A stretch of DNA of 64,000 bases from Acidianus brierleyi (lineage in GTDB: Archaea; Thermoproteota; Thermoprotei_A; Sulfolobales; Sulfolobaceae), in NCBI RefSeq assembly GCF_003201835.2, contig NZ_CP029289.2:2178501-2242500 (forward strand), given 5' to 3'. The position numbers and the translations under genes were made by a program. The notes under the pieces are model-generated. The model was not told the DNA's origin and made no database searches. It saw nothing but the letters and a program-made list of their open reading frames with translations. Positions 1-9,475 of this stretch are shown here, piece by piece. Position 1 is the stretch's first letter, and every line of letters begins with the position of its first letter.

Positions 1-1025
1 CTTATCATTTGCTGATATTTTTCCAATACAAAGCACAGTAATCTTTCAACTCTATGGAAGATTAACAAAAAGATGATCTATAACGGTAGCAATTTCCACA
101 TAAATGACTTTCAACTCTATGGAAGAATAACAGTGCCATGTCGGTTGGTGAAACTTTATCAACATAGCCCTTTCAACTCTATGGAAGATTAACTTATTTT
201 TTTAAACTAGTTCTTAACTAGAGTTATATTAGCTTTCAACTCTATGGAAGATTAACACTGAAGGGTAATAAAAAGCAGATGGCAGTGAAGTTAATGCTTT
301 CAACTCTATGGAAGATTAACAGTATTACGTATTTCTGAATGATGTCAAATACAGGGGGTTGCTTTCAACTCTATGGAAGATTAACTAAACGTGACGAATA
401 GGGTTATTATAGGCAACGAAACTTTCAACTCTATGGAAGATTAACTAGTCGATAAAAAAATAGCAAACGACTAAACGTAAAAATACTTTCAACTCTATGG
501 AAGATTAACCATCTGAACGTCGATAAAAGTAGTGTCGTCTGGTGGGCGTATCTTTCAACTCTATGGAAGATTAACTGCGATGAGATGGAGTATGACACCT
601 TAGCGGTTAGAGCAACTTTCAACTCTATGGAAGATTAACCGATATATCGAATTATTGCCGGTAGGCACAATCACGCTTTCAACTCTATGGAAGATTAACG
701 AGAGCAATATGTCACAGTCAAAAAACCCAAGATGGGAATCTTTCAACTCTATGGAAGATTAACGCGTTTAAGCCTGGGGTAGATCTCCCTGCTCTCCACT
801 TGTACTTTCAACTCTATGGAAGATTAACGGAGACCTAGTAGATTTAGGTATGGATTTCTTCTACAGGTCACTTTCAACTCTATGGAAGATTAACTTAATT
901 AACGGATACACTAGGCTGAAGATAGCTAAGGAATTCTTTCAACTCTATGGAAGATTAACTAACTCTGGAGTTTTAGAACCTACCAACATAACTTCTAATT
1001 CCTTTCAACTCTATGGAAGATTAAC
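1..1025 (-). CRISPR. CRISPR array 1 (16 repeats, runs off the window start)
   Basis: Sixteen 24-nt repeats begin at 43, 108, 170, 233, 297, 362, 422, 486, 552, 616, 676, 740, 805, 871, 936 and 1002, separated by spacers of 36-42 nt. Bases 1-42 are the tail of a further spacer, so the array continues to the left. Read toward the array from its leader (minus strand) the repeat ends in GTTGAAAG, as in Sulfolobales type I arrays. The repeat at 108 has one T-to-A change, which fits its leader-distal, older position. The repeat is the reverse complement of the one in array 2, so both arrays can use the same Cas proteins. Short ORFs across this region are artefacts of the repeat. Confidence 0.98.
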
Positions 1026-1297
1026 TGAATGTTTTTATACTTGTACTATTCTTTTTCCTTCTTTTATTATTTAAGGTTTTCTTTGTCTATTTCCTTATAT
1101 TTTTTCTTTAATCTTTTACTCATTTTCTTTTTTCTTTATTCATTTTTTGTCTGTCCCGTGTAATTTCGGGATTTTTATGAAGAGAAATTTTTAGTCTTCA
1201 TTTGGAGAACGTTAAAAAATTTTATCGTAAAGTGAAAGAATCTCCCGATTTTTGAAAAAATCATGAAGATACAAAGAAAAAGAGGAAAAAATTAGTA
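1026..1297 (-). promoter_or_regulatory. Leader of CRISPR array 1
   Basis: These 272 bp next to the newest repeat are nearly identical, in inverted orientation, to 4793-5064 beside array 2; I find one substitution near the repeat end. The segment is very AT-rich and contains a short CCCG-TGTAATTT-CGGG hairpin. Leaders carry the array promoter and guide spacer integration. The match stops abruptly at 1297, marking the functional leader boundary. Confidence 0.9.
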
Positions 1298-1494
1298 TAT
1301 AGACATGAAAATAGTTAAAATTCTTATTATTGCTAAATAGAAGTTTCTCGATTGAAAACTTGCATTTAATTAATAAAAGTTATAAATATGGATATAAATG
1401 CGTTATAACTGAAAATAAATAAATTGTAAAATCGGGAGTTAACCTAAAGTTGATTGTAGTTTGTCTAATTAGATTACTATTAACATAAAAGTAA

Positions 1495-2352
1495 ATGATG
1501 TTGACTAGACTCGACATGATAAGAGGGTTGAAGAGCCTCCACGAAATAAGAGCCACTGATCCTGTCCAAGAAGAATTAAGGGGATGGTACTACTACAGTC
1601 CTCCAGTAAAACCTAGAGCTTACCTTTCTCTTTCTATTTCAGATGTAGCATATGCCTACTGTCCTACCAAAAGAGACGTTTATCTTAGGAAAGTAACTGG
1701 ATCTAAAGGAAATTACGAAAAACCCCAGATAATTAACGGTACCGCTATTCATAAGGTGTTTTACAAAGCATCAAAAGACGTTTGGAGCATAATATCTTTA
1801 GGGAAAGATCCTATAGAATCTTTTAATTCTTTAGCTCCAGAATTGGAATGCCCTCAAAATCTTCAAAATTATTGTATAAAACTCTATAAATACTTGACTA
1901 TGTTATGGTTATCAGAAGTGGCTAAGGCTAGAAGTTCCTATGGTGGAGAATCTATTGGTCTAGTACCTTGGCTCAGCGAAGTGAGAGTAGACGGATCTAT
2001 GCTAGGCCTTTCAAATAGGTTATCGATAGATGCTATAGCGGATTTTTCTATAATAGAGATAAAAACGGGAAAGCAAGAAGATTTTCACAAATTAGGTGTA
2101 GTAGGATACGCATTGGCCATAGAATCTAGCATGGAAATACCTATAGATTACGGATTTTTAATATATGTAAATGGATTTAATAGAGATAGTATAGAGATCT
2201 CAACTAATGCTATTTATATTTCCTCTGACTTAAGGAAAGAATTTCTCGATAGAAGAGACGACGTAATTGATATGATATTAAGTGAAAAGGATCCTGGAAT
2301 GCCTGCTTCATGCCCAGATAGTTGTCCGTTTATAGAGGTGTGCAGAAAATGA
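1495..2352 (+). CDS. csa1: Cas4-like CRISPR adaptation nuclease Csa1
   Basis: This 285-residue protein belongs to the Csa1 branch of Cas4-type PD-(D/E)xK nucleases found in archaeal type I-A adaptation modules. An acidic residue is followed by the IIEIKTGK motif near residue 187, giving the E-x-K catalytic pair. The C-terminus has the cysteine cluster CPDSCPFIEVC, which with an upstream Cys probably binds a 4Fe-4S cluster. Family members process prespacers. It is the first gene of a tight + strand operon, and its stop overlaps the cas1 start in ATGA. Two adjacent ATGs (1495, 1498) are possible starts. Confidence 0.93.
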   Translation: MMLTRLDMIRGLKSLHEIRATDPVQEELRGWYYYSPPVKPRAYLSLSISDVAYAYCPTKRDVYLRKVTGSKGNYEKPQIINGTAIHKVFYKASKDVWSIISLGKDPIESFNSLAPELECPQNLQNYCIKLYKYLTMLWLSEVAKARSSYGGESIGLVPWLSEVRVDGSMLGLSNRLSIDAIADFSIIEIKTGKQEDFHKLGVVGYALAIESSMEIPIDYGFLIYVNGFNRDSIEISTNAIYISSDLRKEFLDRRDDVIDMILSEKDPGMPASCPDSCPFIEVCRK

Positions 2353-3266
2353 AGTCTGTTTTACTCTCAAATTACGGTGTAAAGCTTTCTGTAAAGGGTA
2401 GAATGTTTATACTCTCTTCCAAGGAAAAGAAGGAAACCATATCCCCGGCAGACGTGGACCAATTTGTTATAATAAGCTCTGGAATTTCTATTTCATCAAA
2501 GGCAATAAGGTTAGCAATGGAATACGGCATAGATATGGTTTTCCTTGATAATAGAAAGAATTGGGCTAGGATATGTTTTTCTAACCCTATTATGACAGTC
2601 GAAAACAGAAAGGCCCAGTACATAGCTATTTTACAAGGTAGAAAGGAATTCGGAGAAGAAATAATAAGAGCAAAGGTAGAGAATCAAGCAGGTCATATAA
2701 AATATTGGTCTAGGAAGATAAAAAGAGAAGATTTCTCTCAAATTTTGAATTACACTAACAATGAAGCAACAGCAGCCAGAATATACTGGAGTATGATAGC
2801 TGACTTACTTCCTAATAAAATAGGATTTGAAGGAAGAAATCATGACTCTAAGGATGTTTTCAATATAAGCCTAAATTATGCATATGCAATACTTTATTCA
2901 GAATGCCATAAAGCTCTGTCTTTGGTAGGCTTAGATCCCTATGCAGGATTTATACATAAAGATAGGAGCGGTAACGAAAGTCTTGTCTATGATTTTTCTG
3001 AAATGTTTAAACCAGGAGTAGTAGATTTTACGTTAATGAACATGATACTAGAAGGTTATATACCGCAAATAAGAGACAGCTTACTTTCTCCGGATAGTAG
3101 AAAAGAAATAATAAAAAGAATTAATACAACGCTAAACTCTAACGTAAAAGACTCTGAAGATGGTGAAGTAAGAACATTTCTCCAAACCATAAGAGTATAT
3201 GCTATGAAGATGTCATCCTCATTAAAAGGAAAAGAAAACTTCAGAGGGTTTGTTCAAAGATGGTAA
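2349..3266 (+). CDS. cas1: CRISPR integrase Cas1
   Basis: Cas1 is the metal-dependent integrase that inserts new spacers together with Cas2. I place the start at the ATG at 2349, which overlaps the csa1 stop, giving 305 residues, normal for the family. The catalytic Glu lies in NNEATAARIYW near residue 139, the His in AGFIHKDR near 203 and the acidic pair in LVYDFSEMFKP near 217. An upstream in-frame start at 2322 would only add residues overlapping csa1. The gene overlaps cas2 by 7 nt, so the products are probably translationally coupled. Confidence 0.97.
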   Translation: MKSVLLSNYGVKLSVKGRMFILSSKEKKETISPADVDQFVIISSGISISSKAIRLAMEYGIDMVFLDNRKNWARICFSNPIMTVENRKAQYIAILQGRKEFGEEIIRAKVENQAGHIKYWSRKIKREDFSQILNYTNNEATAARIYWSMIADLLPNKIGFEGRNHDSKDVFNISLNYAYAILYSECHKALSLVGLDPYAGFIHKDRSGNESLVYDFSEMFKPGVVDFTLMNMILEGYIPQIRDSLLSPDSRKEIIKRINTTLNSNVKDSEDGEVRTFLQTIRVYAMKMSSSLKGKENFRGFVQRW

Positions 3267-3508
3267 GAGTAATAGTAATTTATGATATCACTGACGATAC
3301 ACAAAGAACTAAATTATCAAACGAACTTTTTAAAATAGGACTTTCAAGAATTCAAAAGAGCGCATTTTCAGGAGATATAGATAGCCAAAGATTCAAAGAC
3401 TTAACAAGAATATGTCAAGATTTCATAAAATCTTCTAACGATGTCATTCATGTAGTAACTTTAGGGATTAGGGATTGGGAAAGAAGAATAGTATTAAGAG
3501 GAGAGTAA
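3260..3508 (+). CDS. cas2: CRISPR-associated Cas2
   Basis: An 82-residue ferredoxin-fold protein of typical Cas2 length. It opens with a hydrophobic first strand, VRVIVIYDITDD, that carries the conserved Asp at residues 9-12. Cas2 dimers bridge two Cas1 dimers in the spacer integration complex. The start lies inside the end of cas1, and cas4 follows after one base. Confidence 0.95.
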   Translation: MVRVIVIYDITDDTQRTKLSNELFKIGLSRIQKSAFSGDIDSQRFKDLTRICQDFIKSSNDVIHVVTLGIRDWERRIVLRGE

Positions 3509-3509
3509 A

Positions 3510-4040
3510 ATGATCCCTGTTACATTATTAAAGCAAATGGATTTCTGTGAAGCTATACCATGGATAATTCAAAGGATGAGCTATCAAGAACCCGATACTT
3601 TTTCTTTAATAAAAGGAAGAGAAATAAATCTTAACGATGTCGCAAAAAAATTAAACTTGGAAAATCCTAAATTCGAAGTTTTTGTGAGTGACTCAATAAT
3701 ATCTGGGAAAGTTGATATAATAGGTGGTAAAAATAGACTAATTGTCGTGGAAGCTAAGGAATTTCATAGAAGAAGTTTTCTTCACTTTAGAACGCAACTA
3801 TTGGCATATGCATATCTAGTAAATAAGGAAATAGCTCCGGTAGAAAGGGCAATATTATTCATGGGGAATAAAATAGAGCTTGATATAAAGCTTGATAAAA
3901 CACATTTAGAAGCAGTAGAGAATAAAATTCAAAAATTGAAGAGTATATTAGATTCAGAAGATCCACCCGTGGTTAATAGGGATAAAAAGGATTGTATCTC
4001 TTGCCAATATAGGAGAATATGTCCAGTAACCTCGTATTAA
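3510..4040 (+). CDS. cas4: Cas4 exonuclease
   Basis: A 176-residue RecB-like nuclease. Features visible are an N-terminal Cys in FCEAIPW, the Asp of GKVDIIGG, the VVEAKEF motif (E-x-K) and a C-terminal CISCQYRRIC cluster for the 4Fe-4S centre. Cas4 trims prespacers and selects PAM orientation. It closes the adaptation operon, so the module contains two different Cas4-type proteins (Csa1 and this one), the usual arrangement in Sulfolobales. Confidence 0.95.
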   Translation: MIPVTLLKQMDFCEAIPWIIQRMSYQEPDTFSLIKGREINLNDVAKKLNLENPKFEVFVSDSIISGKVDIIGGKNRLIVVEAKEFHRRSFLHFRTQLLAYAYLVNKEIAPVERAILFMGNKIELDIKLDKTHLEAVENKIQKLKSILDSEDPPVVNRDKKDCISCQYRRICPVTSY

Positions 4041-4056
4041 TTATGTTCAATACTTA

Positions 4057-4710
4057 TCATTTTATATTTAAAACTTGGGATTGCCTATAACAAATTATTT
4101 CGCCTAGTTTACTAAGATAGTATCCTCCATTTTTCCCTTTCTGAAAAACAATTCCGGCTTCTTTCAGTTCTATTAAATGATTTATTAAAGTTTTTCTAGA
4201 TCTATTCATAACATTGGCTAGTTCATCTATTGTAATTCCCTGATTTCTATATATATTTAATAAAATTGCCATTTTTTCTTTAGATATATTGGAAATTAAC
4301 GATTTTAATTCTAAATTTTCGAAGAAAATTTCAAAATTATCCCCTTCTTGTGTAATAAAAAATTTAGCTTTCTTGTTTACTGCCAAAGTAGAGACAACAA
4401 TCGCAAAGCCTATTAATCGCATTCCTCCAGAAACATCTACTATAAAAGGCTCTGGATATTGTAAAATTTCTGTAGATATATTTTTTACTATATCAAAAAA
4501 ATCAGTAAGTTCTATTTCTAGAAGATTGGGTTCCTTAAGAAATAACTTAGAACAATAAGATTGAATTCCTTGATATGCTCTTAATGATGCTCCAGCTATA
4601 GGCTTAGGAGCCACAAGAAGTATATTATCACTTTTATCAGCAAATGTATTATGTAATCGCCTAATCATAAAATCCTCATGAAAACCTAAACTGAAAAGAT
4701 AAGTTTTCAT
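4057..4710 (-). CDS. csa3: CRISPR regulator Csa3 (CARF plus winged helix)
   Basis: A 217-residue transcription factor that is convergent with the cas operon (16-nt gap). The first ~130 residues form a CARF-type Rossmann domain, with a hydrophobic first strand and a DVSGGMRLIGFAIV glycine motif that would bind cyclic oligoadenylate. The last ~75 residues form a winged helix (ITIDELANVMNRSRKTLINHLIELKEAGIV). Csa3 proteins activate the adaptation genes and CRISPR transcription in Sulfolobus. Its position between the twin leaders fits control of both arrays. Identification rests on domain order, length and location. Confidence 0.93.
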   Translation of the reverse strand: MKTYLFSLGFHEDFMIRRLHNTFADKSDNILLVAPKPIAGASLRAYQGIQSYCSKLFLKEPNLLEIELTDFFDIVKNISTEILQYPEPFIVDVSGGMRLIGFAIVVSTLAVNKKAKFFITQEGDNFEIFFENLELKSLISNISKEKMAILLNIYRNQGITIDELANVMNRSRKTLINHLIELKEAGIVFQKGKNGGYYLSKLGEIICYRQSQVLNIK

Positions 4711-4792
4711 AGATTATTTATGGTATTACTTATTTTAAAGTATTATCTTCCGTTAACTTTACGCTAAAGTATGTGAAAATAACTATCTCTTG

Positions 4793-5064
4793 TACTAATT
4801 TTTTCCTCTTTTTCTTTGTATCTTCATGATTTTTTCAAAAATCGGGAGATTCTTTCACTTTACGATAAAATTTTTTAACGTTCTCCAAATGAAGACTAAA
4901 AATTTCTCTTCATAAAAATCCCGAAATTACACGGGACAGACAAAAAATGAATAAAGAAAAAAGAAAATGAGTAAAAGATTAAAGAAAAAATATAAGGAAA
5001 TAGACAAAGAAAACCTTAAATAATAAAAGAAGAAAAAAGAATAGTACAAGTATAAAAACATTCA
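4793..5064 (+). promoter_or_regulatory. Leader of CRISPR array 2
   Basis: This is the inverted near-duplicate of 1026-1297, ending directly at the first repeat of array 2 (5065). One base differs, near the repeat. It presumably holds the promoter for rightward transcription of the array and the docking signals for spacer integration. Confidence 0.9.
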
Positions 5065-6238
5065 GTTAATCTTCCATAGAGTTGAAAGGTTCTCGAACTG
5101 TATCCTCTCAACGTCGCTAGCAAACATTGTTAATCTTCCATAGAGTTGAAAGTTTGACATAAAACTTTTTTATATTTAAACGTTTTAACGGCGTGTTAAT
5201 CTTCCATAGAGTTGAAAGTATAGTACTATTAGACCTATATGCCATGGAAAACGGGTTGTTAATCTTCCATAGAGTTGAAAGAGTACTAGTAGCTCAGGAG
5301 GACCCTAAGTATAATATTCCGTTAATCTTCCATAGAGTTGAAAGCTCCAGACAACACCAAGTAGTAAGGCGTGAACATGCTCATGTTAATCTTCCATAGA
5401 GTTGAAAGAGTGCTGTCCCGCAGCGTCATAAATCACCTTGTTCCCGTGTTAATCTTCCATAGAGTTGAAAGATTAATACAAAACCAGCTTTTTTATAAAT
5501 TGTATTTGTATAATGTTAATCTTCCATAGAGTTGAAAGTTGACTGAGGGACATACTGTAACTTCAGCGTTTGCACTTCGTTAATCTTCCATAGAGTTGAA
5601 AGGACTGCAATTGAGCTCCACAGCCCGCCTGGATGGTAGCATGTTAATCTTCCATAGAGTTGAAAGTAACCATTACGATGTATAGCTGATCGCCTACATT
5701 GGCCTGGTTAATCTTCCATAGAGTTGAAAGCAACACTGTGCAAGATATTGCAAAAAAGTTCAACTGCGGTTAATCTTCCATAGAGTTGAAAGTTTCACTC
5801 AAATCGCTCTTATTCCCTTCTCCCTTCCATTGGTTAATCTTCCATAGAGTTGAAAGAACGTCGTTTGAGACGCTGACGGTGCCGTGTTGTTATTAGTTAA
5901 TCTTCCATAGAGTTGAAAGCAGCCTTTTCCCTAAATTTCTTTTCTGTTTTTATTATATGTTAATCTTCCATAGAGTTGAAAGAAAATATGAATGAGTAGA
6001 ATTGAATTTTCTCTTATTATATGTTAATCTTCCATAGAGTTGAAAGAATTTCGGGCTTTGCGCCTGGCCCCTTTTCTAACTCTCTGTTAATCTTCCATAG
6101 AGTTGAAAGCATCAACGTTAATGTTATGTGACTCGGCGTACTCTAGCACCGTTAATCTTCCATAGAGTTGAAAGATACATTCTTCAGGAGTAACGGTAAT
6201 ATTAAGAACTTCTTGTTAATCTTCCATAGAGTTGAAAG
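5065..6238 (+). CRISPR. CRISPR array 2 (19 repeats, 18 spacers)
   Basis: Nineteen 24-nt repeats begin at 5065, 5129, 5195, 5258, 5321, 5385, 5448, 5515, 5579, 5643, 5707, 5769, 5833, 5896, 5959, 6023, 6086, 6151 and 6215. Spacers are about 38-43 nt. All repeats looked identical, including the last, so the array has no degenerate terminal repeat. It is complete in the window, from its leader to 10 nt before the stop codon of the converging ParA-like gene. Confidence 0.98.
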
Positions 6239-6248
6239 TGTTTTCTAA

Positions 6249-7007
6249 TCATTTTTTATAGTTCAAAACTTTCTCTTGAATAGCTTTGGCTAATGCCTTT
6301 ATTTCTTCTGGAACTTTAACGCTTTCAATTCTATATTGCCCCATAAAAAGCTCCTCAATAAAAGGCATAAAAATCTTAATATTTTCAATATCTGCTACTG
6401 CATATTCAGCGTTTTTCATCTCTTGAGGAAATGGTGGTATCATATTAACTACTAGTCCCCATAGTCCTTCAGATCCATAAGCTCCTTTCTCAAGTCCTTC
6501 AATATATTTTTTAGTTTGCTCTATTGATGACTCGCTAGGATCTGTGACATAAATTCTAAACCTTTTCTGATCTGAAAGAGCTTTCCTGAACATATTTCTT
6601 TCAATCTCTACTATTTCATCGTTGAAGGTCACTAACGAAGGGTTATCAACTATGTATACATCAAAATTTCTTTTCAATATAGAATAGTAGGCGTCTTCTA
6701 ATTTTTGTCTCAAAGAAGGATCCTCGGCTTTCTTTATGTCGTAATAAAATCTTCCATAATCACCAAAAAATTTTAGCACAGTTAGTCTCTCTAAAACAGT
6801 TTTACAAGAACCTTCAATTTTCTCTCCATTAACTACTTTGTAAAGTAAGCCTGGATCCTTTATTCCTATAAGATTAGAGGCCCAAGATAATGGATCTCTA
6901 TCTATTAGAAGGACTTTCTTTCCTTCTAATACATATTCCTTAGAAAGGAGAAGGGAAATAGTAGACTTTCCTACTCCTCCCTTAGCTCCTAGGACTACAA
7001 TTCTCAT
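6249..7007 (-). CDS. ParA/MinD-like P-loop ATPase
   Basis: A 252-residue deviant-Walker ATPase. The N-terminus holds KGGVGKST at residues 9-16 (the signature lysine plus P-loop), followed by LLIDRDPLSWAS and later VYIVDNPSL as the Walker B-like strand. ParA/MinD proteins position DNA or protein cargo. No ParB-like partner or centromere-like repeat is next to it, so its cargo is unknown. It converges on the distal end of CRISPR array 2. That adjacency may be accidental, because these ATPases are common housekeeping genes in Sulfolobales. Confidence 0.85.
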   Translation of the reverse strand: MRIVVLGAKGGVGKSTISLLLSKEYVLEGKKVLLIDRDPLSWASNLIGIKDPGLLYKVVNGEKIEGSCKTVLERLTVLKFFGDYGRFYYDIKKAEDPSLRQKLEDAYYSILKRNFDVYIVDNPSLVTFNDEIVEIERNMFRKALSDQKRFRIYVTDPSESSIEQTKKYIEGLEKGAYGSEGLWGLVVNMIPPFPQEMKNAEYAVADIENIKIFMPFIEELFMGQYRIESVKVPEEIKALAKAIQEKVLNYKK

Positions 7008-7500
7008 TATAAGTTTATATAGAATATGTACTTAAAAAAGGCTTTTATGAACTGTATAAATATCTTGGATAGAGTTAAATTAAAAGTATAAACAAATATT
7101 ATATTTCTACTAAGAGAAAAAGACTAAGAATAGAGTAGATTATTATGGCAGTTAAGGATTTTCCTTAAGTAATCGTTGGTGATATTTTCCTATTATTATT
7201 TAAAAATAAAATATTCAGTTGAGGCTTAAATAACCAATAAAAGTGTGGAAATTTTATACAGTCTATTGAAATATAATGATTTCGTTTTTAAGAAAAATGA
7301 GCTCATAGTTTTTTCTCTTATATAAAAATTATTTTCTCGTAATACTCTACACGATAATAGAAAACAATGAAAAAAATTTCATACTTTTCCACATAGTAAA
7401 TGAAAACTTTTAAAAGTCACGAACCTTAATAAAAGGATTTTAATAAAATTCGCGGATATTATAAAGAAATAGCCTAAATCAAGAAATTGAAAGCTATATT
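7008..7500. other. AT-rich intergenic region, no gene seen
   Basis: About 490 bp between the start of the ParA-like gene and a tiny membrane-peptide ORF. It is very AT-rich with stops in all frames, and I see no structured RNA, repeat array or IS end. It probably holds the ParA-gene promoter at its left edge. Confidence 0.5.
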
Positions 7501-7650
7501 ATGATCAAAATGAAAGTTCAAATCCTCCAAAATCAATACTTTATAAGATATATTTTAATAGGAATATCTGCAGCGTCATTATTAATGGCGTTACATGGTC
7601 TAATAGGACATGGAGAAATTGTTGAAGGCGGATTTCCAGGTTCTGGATAA
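7501..7650 (+). CDS. Small predicted membrane peptide (49 aa)
   Basis: An ATG-initiated ORF of 49 codons. A short charged N-terminus (MIKMKVQILQ) is followed by one hydrophobic helix (about residues 15-32: RYILIGISAASLLMALHGL) and a glycine-rich tail ending in GGFPGSG. One transmembrane segment would place the tail on one membrane face. It lies 49 nt upstream of the next + strand gene and could be co-transcribed with it. I do not recognise a family; the hydrophobic helix and clean composition are the only evidence that it is translated. Confidence 0.45.
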   Translation: MIKMKVQILQNQYFIRYILIGISAASLLMALHGLIGHGEIVEGGFPGSG

Positions 7651-7699
7651 ATATTATAAAGGAAACGTTTTTAAATATATATTTTAGAACATTTATAAG

Positions 7700-8716
7700 A
7701 TGAGCTTTTTAGCTGAAGATTCTGCTGTTTCTAAAGTTCTTTATTATGTTCAGAGATTCGGAGATCTGAATTCACAAGTGATTGGCGCTTTATCGAAAGT
7801 AAAGTCTACTAAAACTATAATAGACGAATTACGTTTAAAAAAGAAATTATTTGTATCGTTATCACCTAGGCATAGGAGTCTTGGACTTAAATATTATATA
7901 GCTTATGCTATTGGAAATTATAATATATCATTATTGAATGTTTATAATATTCTAGACGAAATTCCTGTTGTTATAGCTCGTAATATAATGAATCCAAAAG
8001 AGCTAGTAATGGGTCTAGTTTACACTACGCATCCTTCATTTATTAGGGGATTGGAGGCTTTAGTTTCTGCTGGTGTAATAAAATACTACGAAGTATATGA
8101 AGAAACTCAAAGATTAGAATACCCAATAGATTATTCTTCATTCGATTTTAAAGAATGGAAATATAGGAATAATTTCTTAGTAAGTGAACGTGAACCCTTT
8201 GATTTCCCTGATCTTTCTGACGATTTTTATCCCGACACTTATGATGTAACAATTTTAGGAAAGAAACAAGCTCATCCTACTTATTCCCTTAAAGATATTT
8301 CACAATCAACACGAATTCCATTTAAGGACGTTTTATATCATTATCAAAATCACATAGTCGGAAAAGGTTTAATATCTGTATACAGAACTTATCTTTTTCC
8401 TATAGATTATAGAATATCTATCTTTTTCAAAGATGATAAAGATCTTATATCTGAGTTGAGTAGAATCCCAACTTTGCTTTATATCTCAAAATCTGAGGAA
8501 ATGGACTATGCCATGATAGTTGGTCAGAACTATATGCTTTTTGATATTCTTAACTATCTAAATTCCTTATCAGAAAAATATACTGATATAAGCATAAAGG
8601 TTCATCCGAATAATTCTAATTATTCGTTAACTGCTTCAATACCTTATGAGCATTTTAATGGAAAATGGAACTTTAACCCTGAAGTCATGGTATTAAGGGC
8701 TGAAGAAAGTCTATAA
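7700..8716 (+). CDS. Conserved hypothetical protein, possible winged-helix regulator
   Basis: A 338-residue soluble protein that I do not recognise with certainty. The middle (about residues 195-225: YSLKDISQSTRIPFKDVLYHYQNHIVGKGLISVYR) reads like a helix-turn-helix with a wing, and an earlier stretch (about 95-130) could be another. The C-terminal ~80 residues alternate strands and helices, somewhat like Lrp/AsnC RAM domains. A role in transcription is therefore inferred only. It converges on the PH-domain membrane protein downstream with an 8-nt gap. Confidence 0.5.
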   Translation: MSFLAEDSAVSKVLYYVQRFGDLNSQVIGALSKVKSTKTIIDELRLKKKLFVSLSPRHRSLGLKYYIAYAIGNYNISLLNVYNILDEIPVVIARNIMNPKELVMGLVYTTHPSFIRGLEALVSAGVIKYYEVYEETQRLEYPIDYSSFDFKEWKYRNNFLVSEREPFDFPDLSDDFYPDTYDVTILGKKQAHPTYSLKDISQSTRIPFKDVLYHYQNHIVGKGLISVYRTYLFPIDYRISIFFKDDKDLISELSRIPTLLYISKSEEMDYAMIVGQNYMLFDILNYLNSLSEKYTDISIKVHPNNSNYSLTASIPYEHFNGKWNFNPEVMVLRAEESL

Positions 8717-8724
8717 AAGAAGTT

Positions 8725-9165
8725 TTATGTTACGCTAAATCCAAGGCTCTGTAATTTAGCTATTAATTCGCTACCTTTATGAACTTTGCTAAATCTCAAT
8801 AATTCTACACCGTTTTGTAGGAAAACTACGTCTTCTACAACGTGATTACCAGCTGTCCTAGTATTTATGTACTGCGGATTTACTGCAGATACTAGAAGAT
8901 TTGGTGTATTAAGAGGTATTTCATTCTTTATTTTTCCAAATCTTAAGTGTAAGGCTCTTTCATTTGTCACAACGTATTGATTGGCAGATCTTAATAAGAA
9001 ATACATTCCTAAACCTAGTATAATTAACATGATACCGAGAGCTGCTAGAAATATTGTTAATGTTAGTATAATACCTATGATAACTATTGCTATTGTATAA
9101 TTTTTTCTATAATTGCTTAATGGGAACTCTTTCCAAATTATCTGTTCTCCAGGATTTAAATCCAT
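8725..9165 (-). CDS. PH-like domain membrane protein
   Basis: A 146-residue protein with a polar N-terminus (MDLNPGEQIIWKEFPLS), two closely spaced hydrophobic helices (about residues 22-58) and a C-terminal domain. The latter begins NQYVVTNERALHLRFGKIKNEIPL, the hallmark of bacterial/archaeal PH domains of the YdbS/YdbT type. Such proteins sit in the membrane with the PH domain facing the cytoplasm; their biochemical role is poorly known. The gene stands alone between convergent and divergent neighbours. Confidence 0.75.
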   Translation of the reverse strand: MDLNPGEQIIWKEFPLSNYRKNYTIAIVIIGIILTLTIFLAALGIMLIILGLGMYFLLRSANQYVVTNERALHLRFGKIKNEIPLNTPNLLVSAVNPQYINTRTAGNHVVEDVVFLQNGVELLRFSKVHKGSELIAKLQSLGFSVT

Positions 9166-9475
9166 ATTTATCTTAAACTGAACAACTTGATTTTAAGTTT
9201 TTTAATCATAATACTTTCGTTTAATTAAAAAGTACACTCAATCATTTTCCTCTTAACCATGCAATAATGCACTATTTTCTAAAATATGTAAGTAAATCTT
9301 TTCATAGAAAAGAATATTCTTTATATGTTTTTCATAGATCAGAAAAGTTAATGAGAAGTAAGACTTAAAAATAATCACGTAAGATAGGAATTTTTGAATT
9401 ATGATGAAAATTCAAATATTTCATTGTCATTAAATGAAGCGAAATGTTGATTTAGCTTATGTAATAACTTAGTTT

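Noticed and set aside
1..1074. ORFs across the CRISPR arrays (431-622, 850-1074, 5193-5399)
   Set aside because: Translations of the repeat unit (repeated LIFHRVE or FQLYGRL); not genes.
2322..2348. Earlier start for cas1
   Set aside because: It would overlap the end of csa1 by 31 nt and add non-family residues; the ATGA overlap at 2349 is the normal arrangement.
6249..7007. ParA-like gene as part of the CRISPR system
   Set aside because: It only converges on the distal end of array 2, with no shared promoter or known CRISPR role.
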